Assembly (NCBI GenBank): GCA_021229015.1
Contig: CM037777.1
Location: 54,038,857 to 54,102,856, forward strand
Source: Solen grandis
Lineage: Eukaryota > Mollusca > Bivalvia > Adapedonta > Solenidae
DNA length: 64,000 nucleotides
Direction: 5' to 3'
Shown here: piece after piece, positions 1 to 11,636 of the stretch
Layout of the letters: every line of letters begins with the position of its first letter
Numbering within the stretch: the stretch's first letter is position 1
The notes under the pieces: model-generated
What the model was told of the DNA's origin: nothing
What the model saw: the letters and a program-made list of their open reading frames with translations, nothing else
The model's database searches: none
Program-made: the position numbers and the translations under genes

Positions 1-1150
1 AGATACCTTATCAGGCCCATAAACTTCCCCCAATTCAGTAAAAATCTGCTTTACCAAATGACCAAGTTTTGTGCGAACTTTTATATAAGCTCTAATTCTT
101 TCAATATTCTCAACCTCTTTCCAAACCATTTTTACAACAGTGGTCAACGACTGGCTCTATTAAAATTGCGATTAGTTTAAAAATGTGTTGAGCTGAAGGC
201 TCGTGTTTATACTGTTGGAAAGGTTTTGAATCGAGCTATTCTGTGTATCAACATCCATAAAATCGTGCGAAGCGTTATCGTGCTGTGGTACAATACACAT
301 TACATATCAAACAACCCCCATATAAATTTTATATCAGGTAGAAACTCATTCCACAATTTTGTTTTATGAAATACTGAAGAACATGATTTGAATGCAAAAG
401 CAGCTATTTTATTGACTAACATATCTGTTAAGAAAGGAGACATTGAAGAGTTAATTTACTATGGGAAACAAAAATGATAATATTCAAACTTAGGAAAGTA
501 AAGTCAGTGTCACACAGTATCATTTTATGATACAGATGAAGGTATGAATAAAGCAAATACTAAGGAACACTTTAAGGCAAATCTGTTCAGTCAATTAATT
601 ATCAATAATTTATAAGTCATACATTTGAAGATGAGTATTCAGAGGTAAATGATTAAATCTATGAAAAAAAACAGGGATCTGGCAGCATAGTGCAGGTTGA
701 CTAGTTCAAGCGTCCATTGATGAACTATCTTTGAAGACAGATGATCCGTCTGATGGTAAAAATCTCATGGACATTCCAAGTAATTTGTTCATGATTCAGT
801 GAGACACATTGCTAATACTGTTAAAAATTCAAATTTAATGCAAATTCAATGTGAAAAAAACACCTGATCTCATGCCTCTAGGAGTTGAAAAATATTCATG
901 CATTATTGATAACAGGTGTAAACAAATCCAAAAATAAGGGTGTTCATTAGTTTGAAGAATGTTCTCCCCCACCACGAATTTCAGCAAATTAGAAGACCCT
1001 AAACTGGGCCCTAAAGTGACAAGAGACCCCTAACAAAGCCTGTGAGGTTGAAAAATTAACAAAATGGTTTCCGATTTAAATGAGGCTGAATTTGTTTCGA
1101 GAAGAAGCAGTAAATCTTAACACCTTTCATTTCAGAGCCATGTCATTAGA
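1..1150. other. AT-rich non-coding DNA, no gene seen
   Basis: No open frame with splice signals stands out and none of the window's repeat families was recognised here. The stretch is A+T-rich and unique at the level I can inspect by eye. Confidence 0.5.
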
Positions 1151-1242
1151 ATGGCCACCTTTCCTACAACACTTCAACCATTAGCGATCTCCAGTGGAAA
1201 TTCTCATTTTTCAAAGGGCCTAAACAATAATTTCCCTTTCAG

Positions 1243-1485
1243 AGGAACTGCAGCCAATTGCTGGACCTGCAATTACCTTTTTATAAATGGGAATGTTGAA
1301 AATGGCAATGGGGTGGACTGTCCAAGTACAACCTGTCACGATGCAGCCTATTCATGTCTGGACTACTGACAGTGATGCCTTTTACAGTCAATATGAAACA
1401 ATGGTCAAGGATTTAGCATTATGCAGTCTAATCGAGTTATCCACTGAGATATGTTTATGTTGTTCCAATGGCACTAATAATAAGA
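1243..1485 (+). pseudogene. Possible frame-broken relic with a Ly6/uPAR-like cysteine pattern
   Basis: A pyrimidine-rich acceptor (tttccctttcag, ending at 1242) is followed by an open frame containing CWTC, then 17 residues, then C-x4-C-x6-C, and it stops at 1367-1369. In the next frame (+1) the reading continues to a CLCCSNGTNN segment near 1450-1480. Ly6/uPAR three-finger domains typically start CxxC, continue with C-x3-6-C-x6-C, and end CC-x3-4-CN. The order and spacing are suggestive, but the frame is broken, the final Cys of the CN motif is absent and no signal peptide is visible. It could be a decayed exon or chance. Confidence 0.18.
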
Positions 1486-1646
1486 TTAAGGATTGGACTA
1501 AGCTAGTCTTTGTAAGTTGTCACATCCCAAGGCTGCAGGAACTGAGGGGGATTGGTTCCCAAAGTAGACAGGGACCAAGGGGACTGCATGGACTGGTTCC
1601 CACAGGCTACTTGGGCTATAGGGACCAAGAGAGACAAGTTCCTCAC

Positions 1647-1766
1647 CTCATTGGCCTTCTGGTGAGCCATGGCCTGGGTCCAGGTCTTGGGCTGGCTGGC
1701 TAAGAGAGACTGCTGCAGCTGGAATGTTCGCATCTGCTGACTCTGCTGTCGCTCGTGCGTGCCAGT
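1647..1766 (-). CDS. Candidate internal exon, glutamine-rich protein of unknown identity
   Basis: On the minus strand an acceptor (gatgtttcag) sits immediately upstream of 1766 and a strong donor (GAG|gtgagg) follows 1647. The interval is exactly 120 bp, open for 40 codons in phase 0 at both ends. The peptide begins TGTHERQQSQQMRTFQLQQS and ends KTWTQAMAHQKANE. It is Gln-rich (10 of 40), hydrophilic, and probably helical or disordered. G+C is clearly higher than in the flanks, as expected for coding sequence. I do not recognise the family. The symmetric phase means the exon could be skipped without a frameshift. No neighbouring exon of the same gene was confidently found in this window, so introns must be long if it is real. 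A chance open frame remains possible. Confidence 0.5.
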
Positions 1767-1769
1767 CTG

Positions 1770-3330
1770 AAACATCACCCCCACAATCAGGCCATTATTT
1801 ACTAATAATGCACAATCACTCCTAAAATGTAACACGCAAACAAACCTGTTATTGTACACAAACTGTGATATAAACTGGGGCTAAAAAATCTAACCCGCAT
1901 TTTCAAACATCTAGAAATTATCAGTGCCACACATACCGTTATTTAGACATTATCCTGACAAGATCTGGTATAATGAAACCGTGGCAATGAATTCTGTGCG
2001 ACTGTTTCAATAATGATTATGTTATCTCCGCCACATCATTGGCCTTGATTCTTAACTCTTTCTCTGAATACTGATGCATTGAAATGGTGTTTCTAGAAAT
2101 ATATCATGAATTTTTCTATTATTTGCAATACATTTGTATGCTCTGCACATACATTATTATGATTCATATAAACAATATCCTAAAAAATATTTATCCATTA
2201 GAATCTTAAAGATGGATTAACAAACCATATAAATAACACTGGATTAACCTGCAAAGTAAAGAACTGGAAGCTATGGTTTAATACTCTTTTCTTCCATTAG
2301 GTTTACTAAGTCCTATCGATAAGAGATAAAAGAAAGTGATTAATAAAACAAGTGATGAGCATCAATCAGGCGTGAGACAGCAAAGATCAATATTTTTCTG
2401 ATATAACGCTTGAGAATGCGCAGCTGTCATGCAAATGTGTGTTTAACTACAACCACTACCTTGTTCAGTGAGAAAACTCTTCTCTAGAGAGTTAAATAGA
2501 AGAAATAGGTGACAAGAGATGAGAAAAACATGGCTAACAGAAAATCTGAGTTTACCATAACAAGTAAAAGGTGATAAAACCAAGTGTTTTGATAATCCCC
2601 TTAGACACATACAAGAAGGCTCACACAAAAAATATACAAACATATTGTACCTGAGCAGGTTTAGAACAAAGCTACCATTTGCATTTCCTTTGATCAAATT
2701 GCCTACACAATAAGCAGGCTTTCATGAGAGAAATGATAGGGGAATTCTCTGATGAGATAAAGATGAAATATTTGTAACAAGATCCTCATAGAAATGTGCC
2801 AAGATAGACAAAGCAATAGTAAAGGTTTCCCTATGTGAATACAGGCTTCCCAATTGGCATTTCTAATATCTGCGAGTTTGAATAAAATGCATACATGAAT
2901 TGTCTTTGATATATGAGTCAACTGCATAGATCCAGCATCTGTAGCATGCAGGAAACAGTTCCATGTGTCAACTTCTCGTTCCTTGAGGGTTTTCCACAAT
3001 CTTATTTCAATGGAATATCATGAACTAAAATCATTTCGCAATAGGTCTTGGAAAACTTAATCCTTAGATGGAATCCCAAGGATGTACTCATATATAAATG
3101 TTAATACTAATATCATTTAACTGTAGGCCTCAATAATACTGGGTCCTGTTTTATTGTATTTATAAAATACAACATGAATGACCTTTGTAACAATAAATCC
3201 AGGTTATCCGATCAGGTCTTAAACTGTTCATTGATTATTAATTCATTTGTGCTGAGAATGTAACATGGTAAAATTTGCTCAGAATCAGAGTTGTTTTCAG
3301 TCTGATCTGGCTCTTAAATGTATCACACTA
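1770..3330. other. Non-coding AT-rich stretch
   Basis: Only short open frames occur (for example on the minus strand at 2443-2697 and 2703-2999), without convincing splice sites or a recognisable domain. I see no repeat copy shared with the rest of the window. Confidence 0.45.
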
Positions 3331-3334
3331 CATG

Positions 3335-3527
3335 TTAACCCTTAATTACCATGCTAAATTTCTTAATTGGACTTGTCCTTTCATCATTTTGGACTGTACC
3401 ATTACTTGTTTATGGGGGTGCTTGATTGAACAGCAAACAGTACAGGCTGCACAGATGTGCATGCTGATCTTGGTCTGCACTGGTTGCAAACACACTCACA
3501 ATTGCCCATAGCAACAACCACCTGTTC
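3335..3527 (+). mobile_element. T3 MITE (TTAA-CCCTTA type), copy 1
   Basis: The element starts TTAA CCCTTAATTACCATGC and shares its interior with the copies at 13022-13209, 27487-27916 and 47364-47488 (there in the opposite orientation): a segment ending in GACTTGTCC, a GGACTGTACCATTACTTG stretch, a GGGGGTGCTTG stretch and a TTGGTCTGCACTGG stretch. The right end is poorly defined. It is non-autonomous, with no coding capacity. The TTAA target and CCCTT start suggest piggyBac-type mobilisation. Confidence 0.6.
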
Positions 3528-3529
3528 TT

Positions 3530-4658
3530 TGAAGCTGTTGGCCTACTTACTATAGTGACGGTTCAAAGGAGCTAGATGGTAAGCAAGTATCAGCTGTTAT
3601 ACCACACTCAAGTTTTTCCCTTTTCAAAGTCAAATGTATAAAACATCGAGACCATCATCTGATGGAAGAAATGCATTGAAGTGTGCTTAATTGAATACAC
3701 AATGATATACATATTTTTTCTATAACCATAGCCTCTTTTATTCCTCACAAGACAAGAAGTGTGCCTTAAATTCTTGCATTGGGTTTGATTTACGTACTCT
3801 GATGCAATAGTCTAATGATTACAGCAGATATGGGGGTTTTAATTTTTCACTAACTCGAATAAATATAAAACATACTGCTGTGGAAAACTGATTTAACACG
3901 CACTTCCCAGACAAGTGGTAATAAAAACTGTCTGAAAATATCTACAAATTAATTTGAATTCTGTCGTAATATGAAATAAACAGATAGAAATCAGTAGGAA
4001 GTGAATTTTCTCCATACAGCTTGCGTCTGAATTAAAAAAAAAAAAAAAAAAAAAAAAAACATGAGCATAGTGGAAAAAAGTTATTTATTTAGAATTGGAC
4101 AGACTTGACTGGAACCAACTACATAGCTTTAAATGACAGCCAATAACTGACAGAGAAATAAAAACAGGTTAATTTCCAGCAGATTGGTGGGTCTGACACA
4201 ACATTCAAACACAGTAAGACCACAATTAGATGGCAATCACAACACAAAGGCAGGCATCGCAGGGGGACTAAAATCTTCACCAGGATATTAAAAGATGAAT
4301 TGAGCTCAAAAGGAAGGTAACCAAGTTAAGGATGCAGGAGGTAATTGAATATTATAAATGAAATATTAATAGATAACCGTGACATAACTATGTCAATTTA
4401 GCATGTTCTGCTGTCAATTATGGCCACAGTGTACAGGAATGCCTGTCATCATTACACTGTGAGAGGAAATTAAGCAGGACAGCACCATTATAATGGAGTC
4501 CAGTCACCTCGCTAACGTAATTATTTACTTTCCTCCTGAAAAAAAAAACGGTGCTCATGTTATTTTAGAATTTACTATGGCTATGATATACCCCAAAGCC
4601 AATCTGAAAGTTACCTCACAAATCTGACTGGGATAGACAAACCCACAGTAGTGAGGGA
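3530..4658. other. Non-coding stretch with a 26-nt poly(A) run
   Basis: The only notable feature is a run of 26 A at 4034-4059. It could mark the tail of an old retroposed sequence, but no source was recognised to its left. No coding signal is seen. Confidence 0.4.
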
Positions 4659-5008
4659 ATATGTGATAGATTTAAGTAACCACTTGGCCACAGAATCCCC
4701 TTAAATTAGTGATAAATATGTGATAGATTTAAGTAACCACTTGGCCACAGAATCCCCTTAAATTAGTGATAAATATGTGATAGATTTAAGTAACCACTTG
4801 GCCACAGAATACCCTTAAATTAGTGATAAATATGTGATAGATTTTAGTAACCACTTGGCCACAGAATCCCCTTAAATTAGTGATAAATATGATAGATTTA
4901 AGTAACCACTTGGCCACAGAATCCCCTTAAATTAGTGATAAATATGTGATAGATTTAAGTAACCACTTGGCCACAGAATACCCTTAAATTAGTGATAAAT
5001 ATGTGATA
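4659..5008 (+). repeat. 57-bp tandem repeat array, six copies plus a fragment, cut by a gap
   Basis: Unit starts are at 4659, 4716, 4773, 4830, 4887 and 4942, with a seventh beginning at 4999 and interrupted by N at 5009. Five units are 57 bp; the fifth is 55 bp through loss of GT. Each unit contains AAGTAACCACTTGGCCACAG. The diagnostic position AATCCCC/AATACCC runs CC, CC, AC, CC, CC, AC, which suggests a three-unit higher-order repeat of about 170 bp. The true array is probably longer than assembled. Confidence 0.95.
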
Positions 5009-5108
5009 NNNNNNNNNNNNNNNNNNNNNNNNNNNNNNNNNNNNNNNNNNNNNNNNNNNNNNNNNNNNNNNNNNNNNNNNNNNNNNNNNNNNNNNNNNNN
5101 NNNNNNNN
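5009..5108. other. Assembly gap (100 N)
   Basis: Exactly 100 N, a common placeholder for a gap of unknown length. It interrupts the 57-bp array. Sequence to the right is unrelated to the repeat unit, so the array end lies inside the gap. The open frame that spans it is an artefact. Confidence 0.98.
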
Positions 5109-6019
5109 TTCATTATGTCTTTTTTATTTTTAATTTTATTTTCTGCTTATTTCTGTTATTTGATATTGATTTAACATTTGATCTTTGCGCATATGTCAAG
5201 AATTTCAAATCATGTGGGTTTCCCAAAAAACAAGACCTCTTGAGGTATCAGTGGAAGGTGCCATATTTTTTAAATCTTTTTTATTTCGTCATTTTCTCTA
5301 CAATATCTTAAAACAATTTCACAAGGCTGTAAACCTCAACATGTTATTCAGCACTTCTTCCTGCACGAGCATTGTGTGAAACTATGGTAACTACGTATAC
5401 ATTATGAAGTAGTTACTACAGTTTTGTACTCAAGACCTTAATATTATTTCATTTATAGTTACTATCTTGAGAAAGTGAATCTGATTTTCTTTCCTCTTTT
5501 GCTTTGTTCCTTAAAATATCTTTCTCTAAAAGACTTTATATGAAGTACAGTTTTTCCACTTCATTTTCCTTAAACATGAGATGCATGTAAAGTAAGATGA
5601 TTTAGTTGGATGTTTCCAAAGGGGAGATAATTAGATTTCTTTTCTGTCTGTCAAAAGATCCCAAATGGTTTAAAGGAAGCTTTTCCTAAAAGTACTTCAC
5701 CATTATGAAGACATACATGAAATAAGATCATTTTTATTTGATGTTTACAAAAGGCAATATTTACCTGGTGCTGTACTTGAGAACAATAATACAAAATAAT
5801 ATTGAGATGTGCATAAGGTGATGTTTTCTGTCTGTCATTTTCAAGGGGAGATAAATAGGTTTCTTGTGAGGCTGGTATTCATCTCTTTCAGAAATAGCTC
5901 TAGATGGGTTTGTCTTCTTGGCAAGAAAATGGGCCAGGTGACCAATGATTAACCTGTACCAATTGAGCTCAGATGCTGACCATATAGAGGGTTAGGTTAT
6001 GCCAAATATGTTATCCACT
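5109..6019. other. Non-coding stretch
   Basis: Mostly unique AT-rich DNA. The last ~40 bp (around 5980-6019, with TATGCCAAATATG and TATCCACTT) also occur near 50838-50877 and form the left flank of T1 copy 1. Confidence 0.45.
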
Positions 6020-6246
6020 TTATCCCTTTCCCTCATATAGACTCATTTTGACGCACTCAATTGGTACCACTTAAAGCCTGATCTGCAGAAAACCACAGTT
6101 AAACCTTACCAAATTTAATTACAAAATCCTCATTTCCAGACCACTGAGGAGCAGCGGACTACTGCAGCAGTTACTCACAGGTTGATCTGGTTTTATGTTG
6201 TTTGCATAGGTCTTTTCATGGTTTCCTCTATGAGGGAAAGGGTTAT
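6020..6246 (+). mobile_element. T1 MITE copy 1, with TTAT target duplication
   Basis: Terminal inverted repeats CCCTTTCCCTCATA and its complement lie inside TTAT on both sides (6020-6023 and 6243-6246), instead of the usual TTAA. The body matches the family (CATTTTGACGCACTCAA, AAAGCCTGATCTGCAG, TTTCCAGACCACTGAGGAGC). The internal palindrome is badly decayed in its left arm, so this is one of the more diverged copies. It sits in a repeat whose unoccupied relative is at about 50838-50890. Confidence 0.93.
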
Positions 6247-7782
6247 ATAAAGACTTGAAGTTTCCTTGCAATTTTATCATATATGATGACAAAATCTTAA
6301 AATACTTCTAAACAATAAATGGTTTTTGACCTACATCAAATACTGTAGAAATAATAAAATGATTAATGAATTTACAAGTACCATTTACAGTCTTCAGCTC
6401 TTTTCACATATCAGCATCTCTTCTTGTTGCTTGTGGAAATGTTATGATGAAGGATATTTTTTATTTTCTTTTGTAGATTTTTAAATGCATTTTTAGGGCC
6501 TTTTTTTCTGTTCATTACTGTAATAAAGAATCAGGAAAATAAATAGAAAGACAGATGTGAGCGTTTTTCATAATCAACTTTCATGAGAAACAAGGTCATA
6601 TGTCCCTTGTTTGCTGTCTTTATAATATCATCAACATAGGCAAGGATACGCCTTAATTAATAATAATTAACCCAAGGAGGTTATATTCTTGTCTTATTTC
6701 TTAAGTTTTTTTACATATTAGTATGTTTTTGCAATTGCCAGGCTCCCTGGACATGGTGTAAAGTGATAGTAACATGCCACGCCCGGTCAGGTAAATCTCA
6801 TCTGCTTCATCAACTGGAAAATGTTACATCTCACCTGTGTGATCGCCATGGATACGTAAACCATCCTGCTACAAAACTGTAACTATGGTGACCAAAGGTT
6901 GACAGGATAATGGTAGACATTTCTACAATAGTTAATGTCACCGTAGAAACAGTTTTTAAGTTTAATTGCAAGTGGTCAAAAGATCACATAAAGTAGAATG
7001 ACAAGCTTGGCAGCGACTGTTAGCATATATAGATTTTTGTGAGTTGATGAGGGTGAACTTTACTCCACCTCCCCCAGTTAATACCTTTATTTTATTGTGG
7101 GGATGATATACGACCATGTTCAGCATGTCAGTATGGTACATGCATGGTTACCACAAGTTGCCGTTAGTTACCAATCACAAGTTGTAATTGCTTCAGTAGC
7201 TTGTTAGTGTGATGCATGGCATTTGTAAATTAGTATGATTCATTACTGACCAAGATTGCATGTTTGAAAAGTATGATGCTGAAATTAATAATTATGAATT
7301 TATTTGTAAAATTGTGGATCCCCATAGGAACAAGAGAAATGGGGAAATCTCGATGGAATTTTGATTTGAAATAAGATCATATTTTATTAAACCTGTCAAA
7401 GTGCTATTAGCACTGAGAGATCAAGATTCTTAGGCAATTGTGTTGTAAATCTATTTAATTTGTTTATTATCTACTAGGATCAAATATCAAGTTATGCCAG
7501 TAATCCCAATATTATAGAAAAAGAGCAAAGTTTTCAGAAATTTTGTAACTGAAAAAAGAAAGGCAAAGTTGTCTGATATAGAAATATGTACTACCATAGA
7601 ACAGAGTTTCAAGTGACCCGGTTTGAAAATTAATATTTTCACTTGAGGCTTCACCATTTATTGTGTAAATCTTCTCTTGACCACATTTGGAATGAGATAC
7701 ATTGAATTACACCTATTGAAATAGCTTGTATACTTTAACAGGCTGTCAAAGGTAAAAGAGTTGCTGTTTATTCGCAGTAACT
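6247..7782. other. Non-coding stretch with one weak exon-like segment
   Basis: At 6742-6790 a CAG acceptor and a CAG|gtaaat donor flank 49 bp open in a single frame (16 codons, beginning APWTWCKV). G+C is locally raised from about 6740 to 6960. This is too short to call a gene. No shared repeat was recognised. Confidence 0.3.
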
Positions 7783-8018
7783 GTTAACCCTTTTACCTTA
7801 TAAATATTCATGTAACAAACTATTGTTGTATGAATATTAATTAATTGAACATTAAATGCATATTTAAAACTGGGTTTTTCTTTACCATGCAGACTTCTAA
7901 AATCTGAGCTGATGTGATATTGTATAAGCAAAAAGAGCAGACCCTGGAGCTGTCTGATCTGGGACCGCTCTGTTTGCCTATAGTTGATCAAACTGTGGCT
8001 ATACGAAATAAAGGGTTA
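7783..8018 (+). mobile_element. T2 MITE copy 1
   Basis: Starts TTAA CCCTTTTACC and ends AAATAAAGGGTTAT. It shares the ATGAATATTAAT block and the interior with other T2 copies. Near the right side an imperfect hairpin pairs GAGCAGACC with its relative around GGGACCGCTC. The last ~35 bp (GATCAAACTGTGGCTATACG) resemble the terminus of T1. It has no coding capacity; the minus-strand open frame here is incidental. Confidence 0.75.
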
Positions 8019-8744
8019 TGTAAGATAAAATTCTAGCTTCAGATTATTGAAGCTACCCTTATTCATCCATCTGTCTTTCCATCTGATTTTTGTGTGAGGC
8101 AGCAGGTTGGTGGTCCCAGGCTTATTAAATGGTGCAAGTGGTTGTGTCTGTCCACTGGACACCAAGGTTAGGGATGACCATACCAGACACAGATGAAAAG
8201 TGATCTTGCATGGTCATTGGCATGACAGGGCCAAGGACACTTGGACAGTTCAGCTAGGGTCATCAGTGGTCTTTTCTGTTTCATGTTTAAACCTTCCTTG
8301 ATTGAGACATTTATGTCCGATAAATGACATTTTAGTGGAAAACAAAAAGCATACAATCAAAGGGCAGTATTGTTTTCCTTAAGTTGACTGACCAGGTCAG
8401 TGCTTGTATCCATGCAGCTTAAGTACCTCTCTCATCACATGAAAATCACCTGGAAGTCTTAATGTCATTGTTTAAAGTTAACTGGGCGGTATCTTTTACA
8501 TTTTAACCTTTTCTTGTTTAGACATATTGGCAGATAAGGTCCAGAGGTTATAAAACTTTTTCCAGCTCAACTCAGTTTGAGACTGAAACTTGGTTTGTTT
8601 ATTTTATGTATATCAAAACAAATTGAGTAACTTTGATAGTGAATTTATGTAAATTGTAGTAGGGCTAACTGTGGAACAGAGGAAGTATAGAAAATTTGAA
8701 AAAACTTAACTGACTAGAACAATTTAAAATGTTTATTACCTTGG

Positions 8745-8917
8745 GGCCAGGGTCTCCTCTGTTTGCTCCTTTAATATCCTAGCTCAGATGCTCTGCAGTC
8801 TGCATGGTAAAGAAAAATCCATTGTTTCATAATGATATATACCATTTAAAGTCCCATTAGATTAATATTCATCAAGTCATAAATGTGTACATAAATATTC
8901 ATGAGGTAAAGGATCCT
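8745..8917 (-). mobile_element. T2 MITE copy 2, partial
   Basis: Read on the minus strand it begins near TTTACCTCATGAATATTTATG, runs through ATTAATCTAATGGGAC and CTTTACCATGCAGACT, and fades near the CCAGGGTCTCCTC segment. These blocks line up with the copy at 7783-8018. The right-hand inverted terminus is not recognisable. Confidence 0.6.
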
Positions 8918-8925
8918 CTCCTGTC

Positions 8926-10320
8926 ATTCAGACTTCAAGATTACATTGTTTATGGTTATTGGTGTTTAAGGTATTCCACCCATCATTAAATTGTGGATCA
9001 AGCGATTGTGTGAATTTTATAGTATATACAAACCTTTACAGACTTAGAGCATTAAAGCCTATAACTCCAAGTCAATGGATGCTTGCACCTGTACTGATGT
9101 CTTTTTCAAACACCTGAAGGACCATGATCATAATTTGATGATGGATGCATTACCTTGATATGGAGTCTCCACTTATTGTGCATAACTGAGTAGTAGTTAA
9201 AAAATTGGGTTATCTGCAGTGGTGTGCTGATGAATTATCTGAAAATATGAAACTATAATTTTTCATAACCATTCTGAAGATTTTTTCAGAACGGAAAATA
9301 CAGCTCAGATCACTTTAAAGATGCTCAACCTAAACCTCCTATAACTGGTAAACACTTGATTTTATATTGTTTTCTACTCCTTTTATTGTTTAAAGACCAG
9401 AAATTACTTACATATTCCCCACAATGCTGATTGAAATGGTTGCTATAATGTGAACTGGTCTATCAGCAAAAGAATCTCCATGGATCAAGAAATGGGTGAA
9501 TAAAAGTTATATTTCGTTAGGGAATATTGCCCATATAAAATACCATTTGCCTGTTTTATCAAGAGAGTCTGAAACTGAAAATTGACCTTTAAGATACTGA
9601 AATAATAAAATTATGCAGTATGCTTTAACAGGGAAAGGATAATAATCTATAAATTTTATTTGTCTGTTCCATCTTACGTTTGTAATGTTTTAGTTATTTT
9701 GGAAGTATTACTAAAGTTTTTTCTTGGAGGCTTTGATGTAATAGTTTCCTAAATTATATGTTTAGGAACTTTACACGCTAACTTCCCACTGTGTTGTCTG
9801 GCCACACTTCTGGAGTGCTAGTGTGCTTAAATTCCATTTTGTCTGGTCTTTGCTGACATGCCATTTCACCATTGTGTGTAGATATATCAACTGATATTTC
9901 TTAACAAAAGCCTTAAATTACAAATTTGCATATTTGAGGTTTGAACCAACAACTATATTTATACCATATGGACTATCGCTTCATTCAACCCGTTACCTTT
10001 TCTTTCAAGTGTCTGGATGATAATATACATGTAGTAAATTAACTTTAAACCAATGCAACCCTGGTTTATTCCCAGGCCAACCAGACCCAGGGTTGAATTC
10101 CATCAACAATTCTTATCGCTAAGTAAAACTTAAATACTAAGGGTGATTTTCATTAGTCTTGTTTCTCTATAAAACACCCAAGTATTTCATTTCTTAACAG
10201 TTATTGGCAGTTATCAAGGTAATAATTCATTTCAGCTTAGATATGTACTTGAATATTTCATAAAATAGTAATGGTGGAATGTGTATCTACCTAGTTTAAG
10301 CCCTAATTATTGTTAATGGA
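8926..10320. other. Non-coding stretch
   Basis: AT-rich DNA without a supported exon or recognised repeat. Several ATATGAATT-like words recur, but not as an element. Confidence 0.4.
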
Positions 10321-10324
10321 ATTG

Positions 10325-10460
10325 GAGCCAGATACTTGCCTTATATGCTGAGTGCCAAGCAATGCAGGTACCATTTTTAAGGACTTGGGTATGTCGCAAC
10401 CGGGAATCAAACCTAGGACCTCCTGCATATGCACTTGTACTTCTTGGCCCACTATACATG
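10325..10460 (-). repeat. S1 SINE copy, minus strand
   Basis: Read on the minus strand it has a box-B-like GGTTTGATTCCC followed by GCTTGGCACTCAGCATATAAG. This matches GCTTGGCGCTCAGCATATAAG in the full S1 SINE at 21665-21954. The tRNA-like 5' part is present but diverged and the 3' tail is missing. Confidence 0.7.
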
Positions 10461-10781
10461 ATTTATTGAGATGATGTCCTACTATTTCATGTCACATGGT
10501 GGTAAATCAAGACTGGAGGGCCAGTCAATGACACCAGGATATGATGCACAAACAGTGACAATAATTGGGAGTTAATTGACTGGTGTAGTCTCATCCAGGT
10601 GATTAGGAGGTGATGTATGACAATACATACAAGGTATATTCAGAATTATTGTATAGTTATATGTACAATCAAAGTATGAAAAAGTTTTTTTTTACTTTTT
10701 ATGTTTTTTTTATTATTTAAAAAATACTATTGTTATTAAACTAAACTAGACCAGAATTTTATGAAAATTACAATATTTTTT

Positions 10782-11503
10782 ATACGCCCATCTTAAGATG
10801 GGGCGTATTATGTGAACACTCACGGCGTGCGGGCGGGCGGACGGACGGCGGGCATGGAACATTTGTTGTCCGGGCTCTAACTTCAATACCGTTAGTCCAA
10901 TCCTTTTCAAACTTTTCACACATGTGCATGGCCATAATATTGCAGATGAGTTCGATATCCAGCATTATCGCGTGAATGACTTAGAAGTTATGGCCCTTGA
11001 CGTACACAAAATACTTGAAATTGTGATTGTCCGGGCTCTAACTTCAATACAGTTTGCCCATTTCTTTTCAAAGTTTTCACACATGTGCATGGCCATAATA
11101 TCGCGGATGAGTTCAATATCCAGCATTATCGCGTGAATGAGTTAGAAGTTATGGCCCTTGACGTACACAAATACTTGAAATTGTGATTGTCTGGGCTCTA
11201 ACTTCAATACCGTTAGACCAATCCTTTTCAAACTTTCCACACATGTGCATGGCCATAAAATCGTGGATGAGTTCGATATTCAGCATTAATGCGTGAATGA
11301 CTTAGAAGTTATGGCAATTGAACACTTGAATAAGTCAAAAGAGACATTTTCCTTCAAATTAATGGAAATGTTTCAACATGATTGTTTTAATAAGTAACAT
11401 TCAGTAACTAATGGGATTTAGGAGACAATAGCTTGTTTCTCTGAGCTATTTCTGAGAGTCCCCATACTGTGATGGGCGTATTTTGTGGCAGTCCTGACCC
11501 TTG
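10782..11503 (+). repeat. R1 composite repeat with terminal palindrome and ~160-bp internal units
   Basis: It opens with a near-perfect palindrome (ATACGCCCATCTTAAGATGG then GGCGTAT), followed by a G+C-rich run (GGGCGGGCGGACGGACGG). Three tandem modules begin at 10868, 11029 and 11189, the first two 161 and 160 bp. Each starts GTC(C/T)GGGCTCTAACTTCAAT and contains CACATGTGCATGGCCATAA. The right end repeats GATGGGCGTATTTTG, echoing the left terminus. The architecture (inverted ends around a tandem core) resembles the tandem-core mobile elements described in bivalves (pearl/MINE type); that link is inference. The open frames inside it are repeat artefacts. Confidence 0.8.
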
Positions 11504-11636
11504 TTTGTGATATTATGGTATGCCGCCTTAGGCATTTCAGTTATACATATGTATATTTATTAATCAGAATTTTGTAGTATTTAGATTTTCATACATAAAT
11601 TATTGCTGTATTATTTGAATTCTGTTAGTTTGCTCA

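Noticed and set aside
4659..5008. CRISPR-like array
   Set aside because: Units are head-to-tail with no unique spacers; it is a simple tandem repeat in animal DNA.
5003..5311. Open frame spanning the first assembly gap
   Set aside because: It reads through 100 N. The sequence either side is unrelated.
10780..11136. Open frames on both strands at 10.8-11.1 kb
   Set aside because: They lie in the tandem modules of repeat R1, and similarity between them comes from the repeat units.
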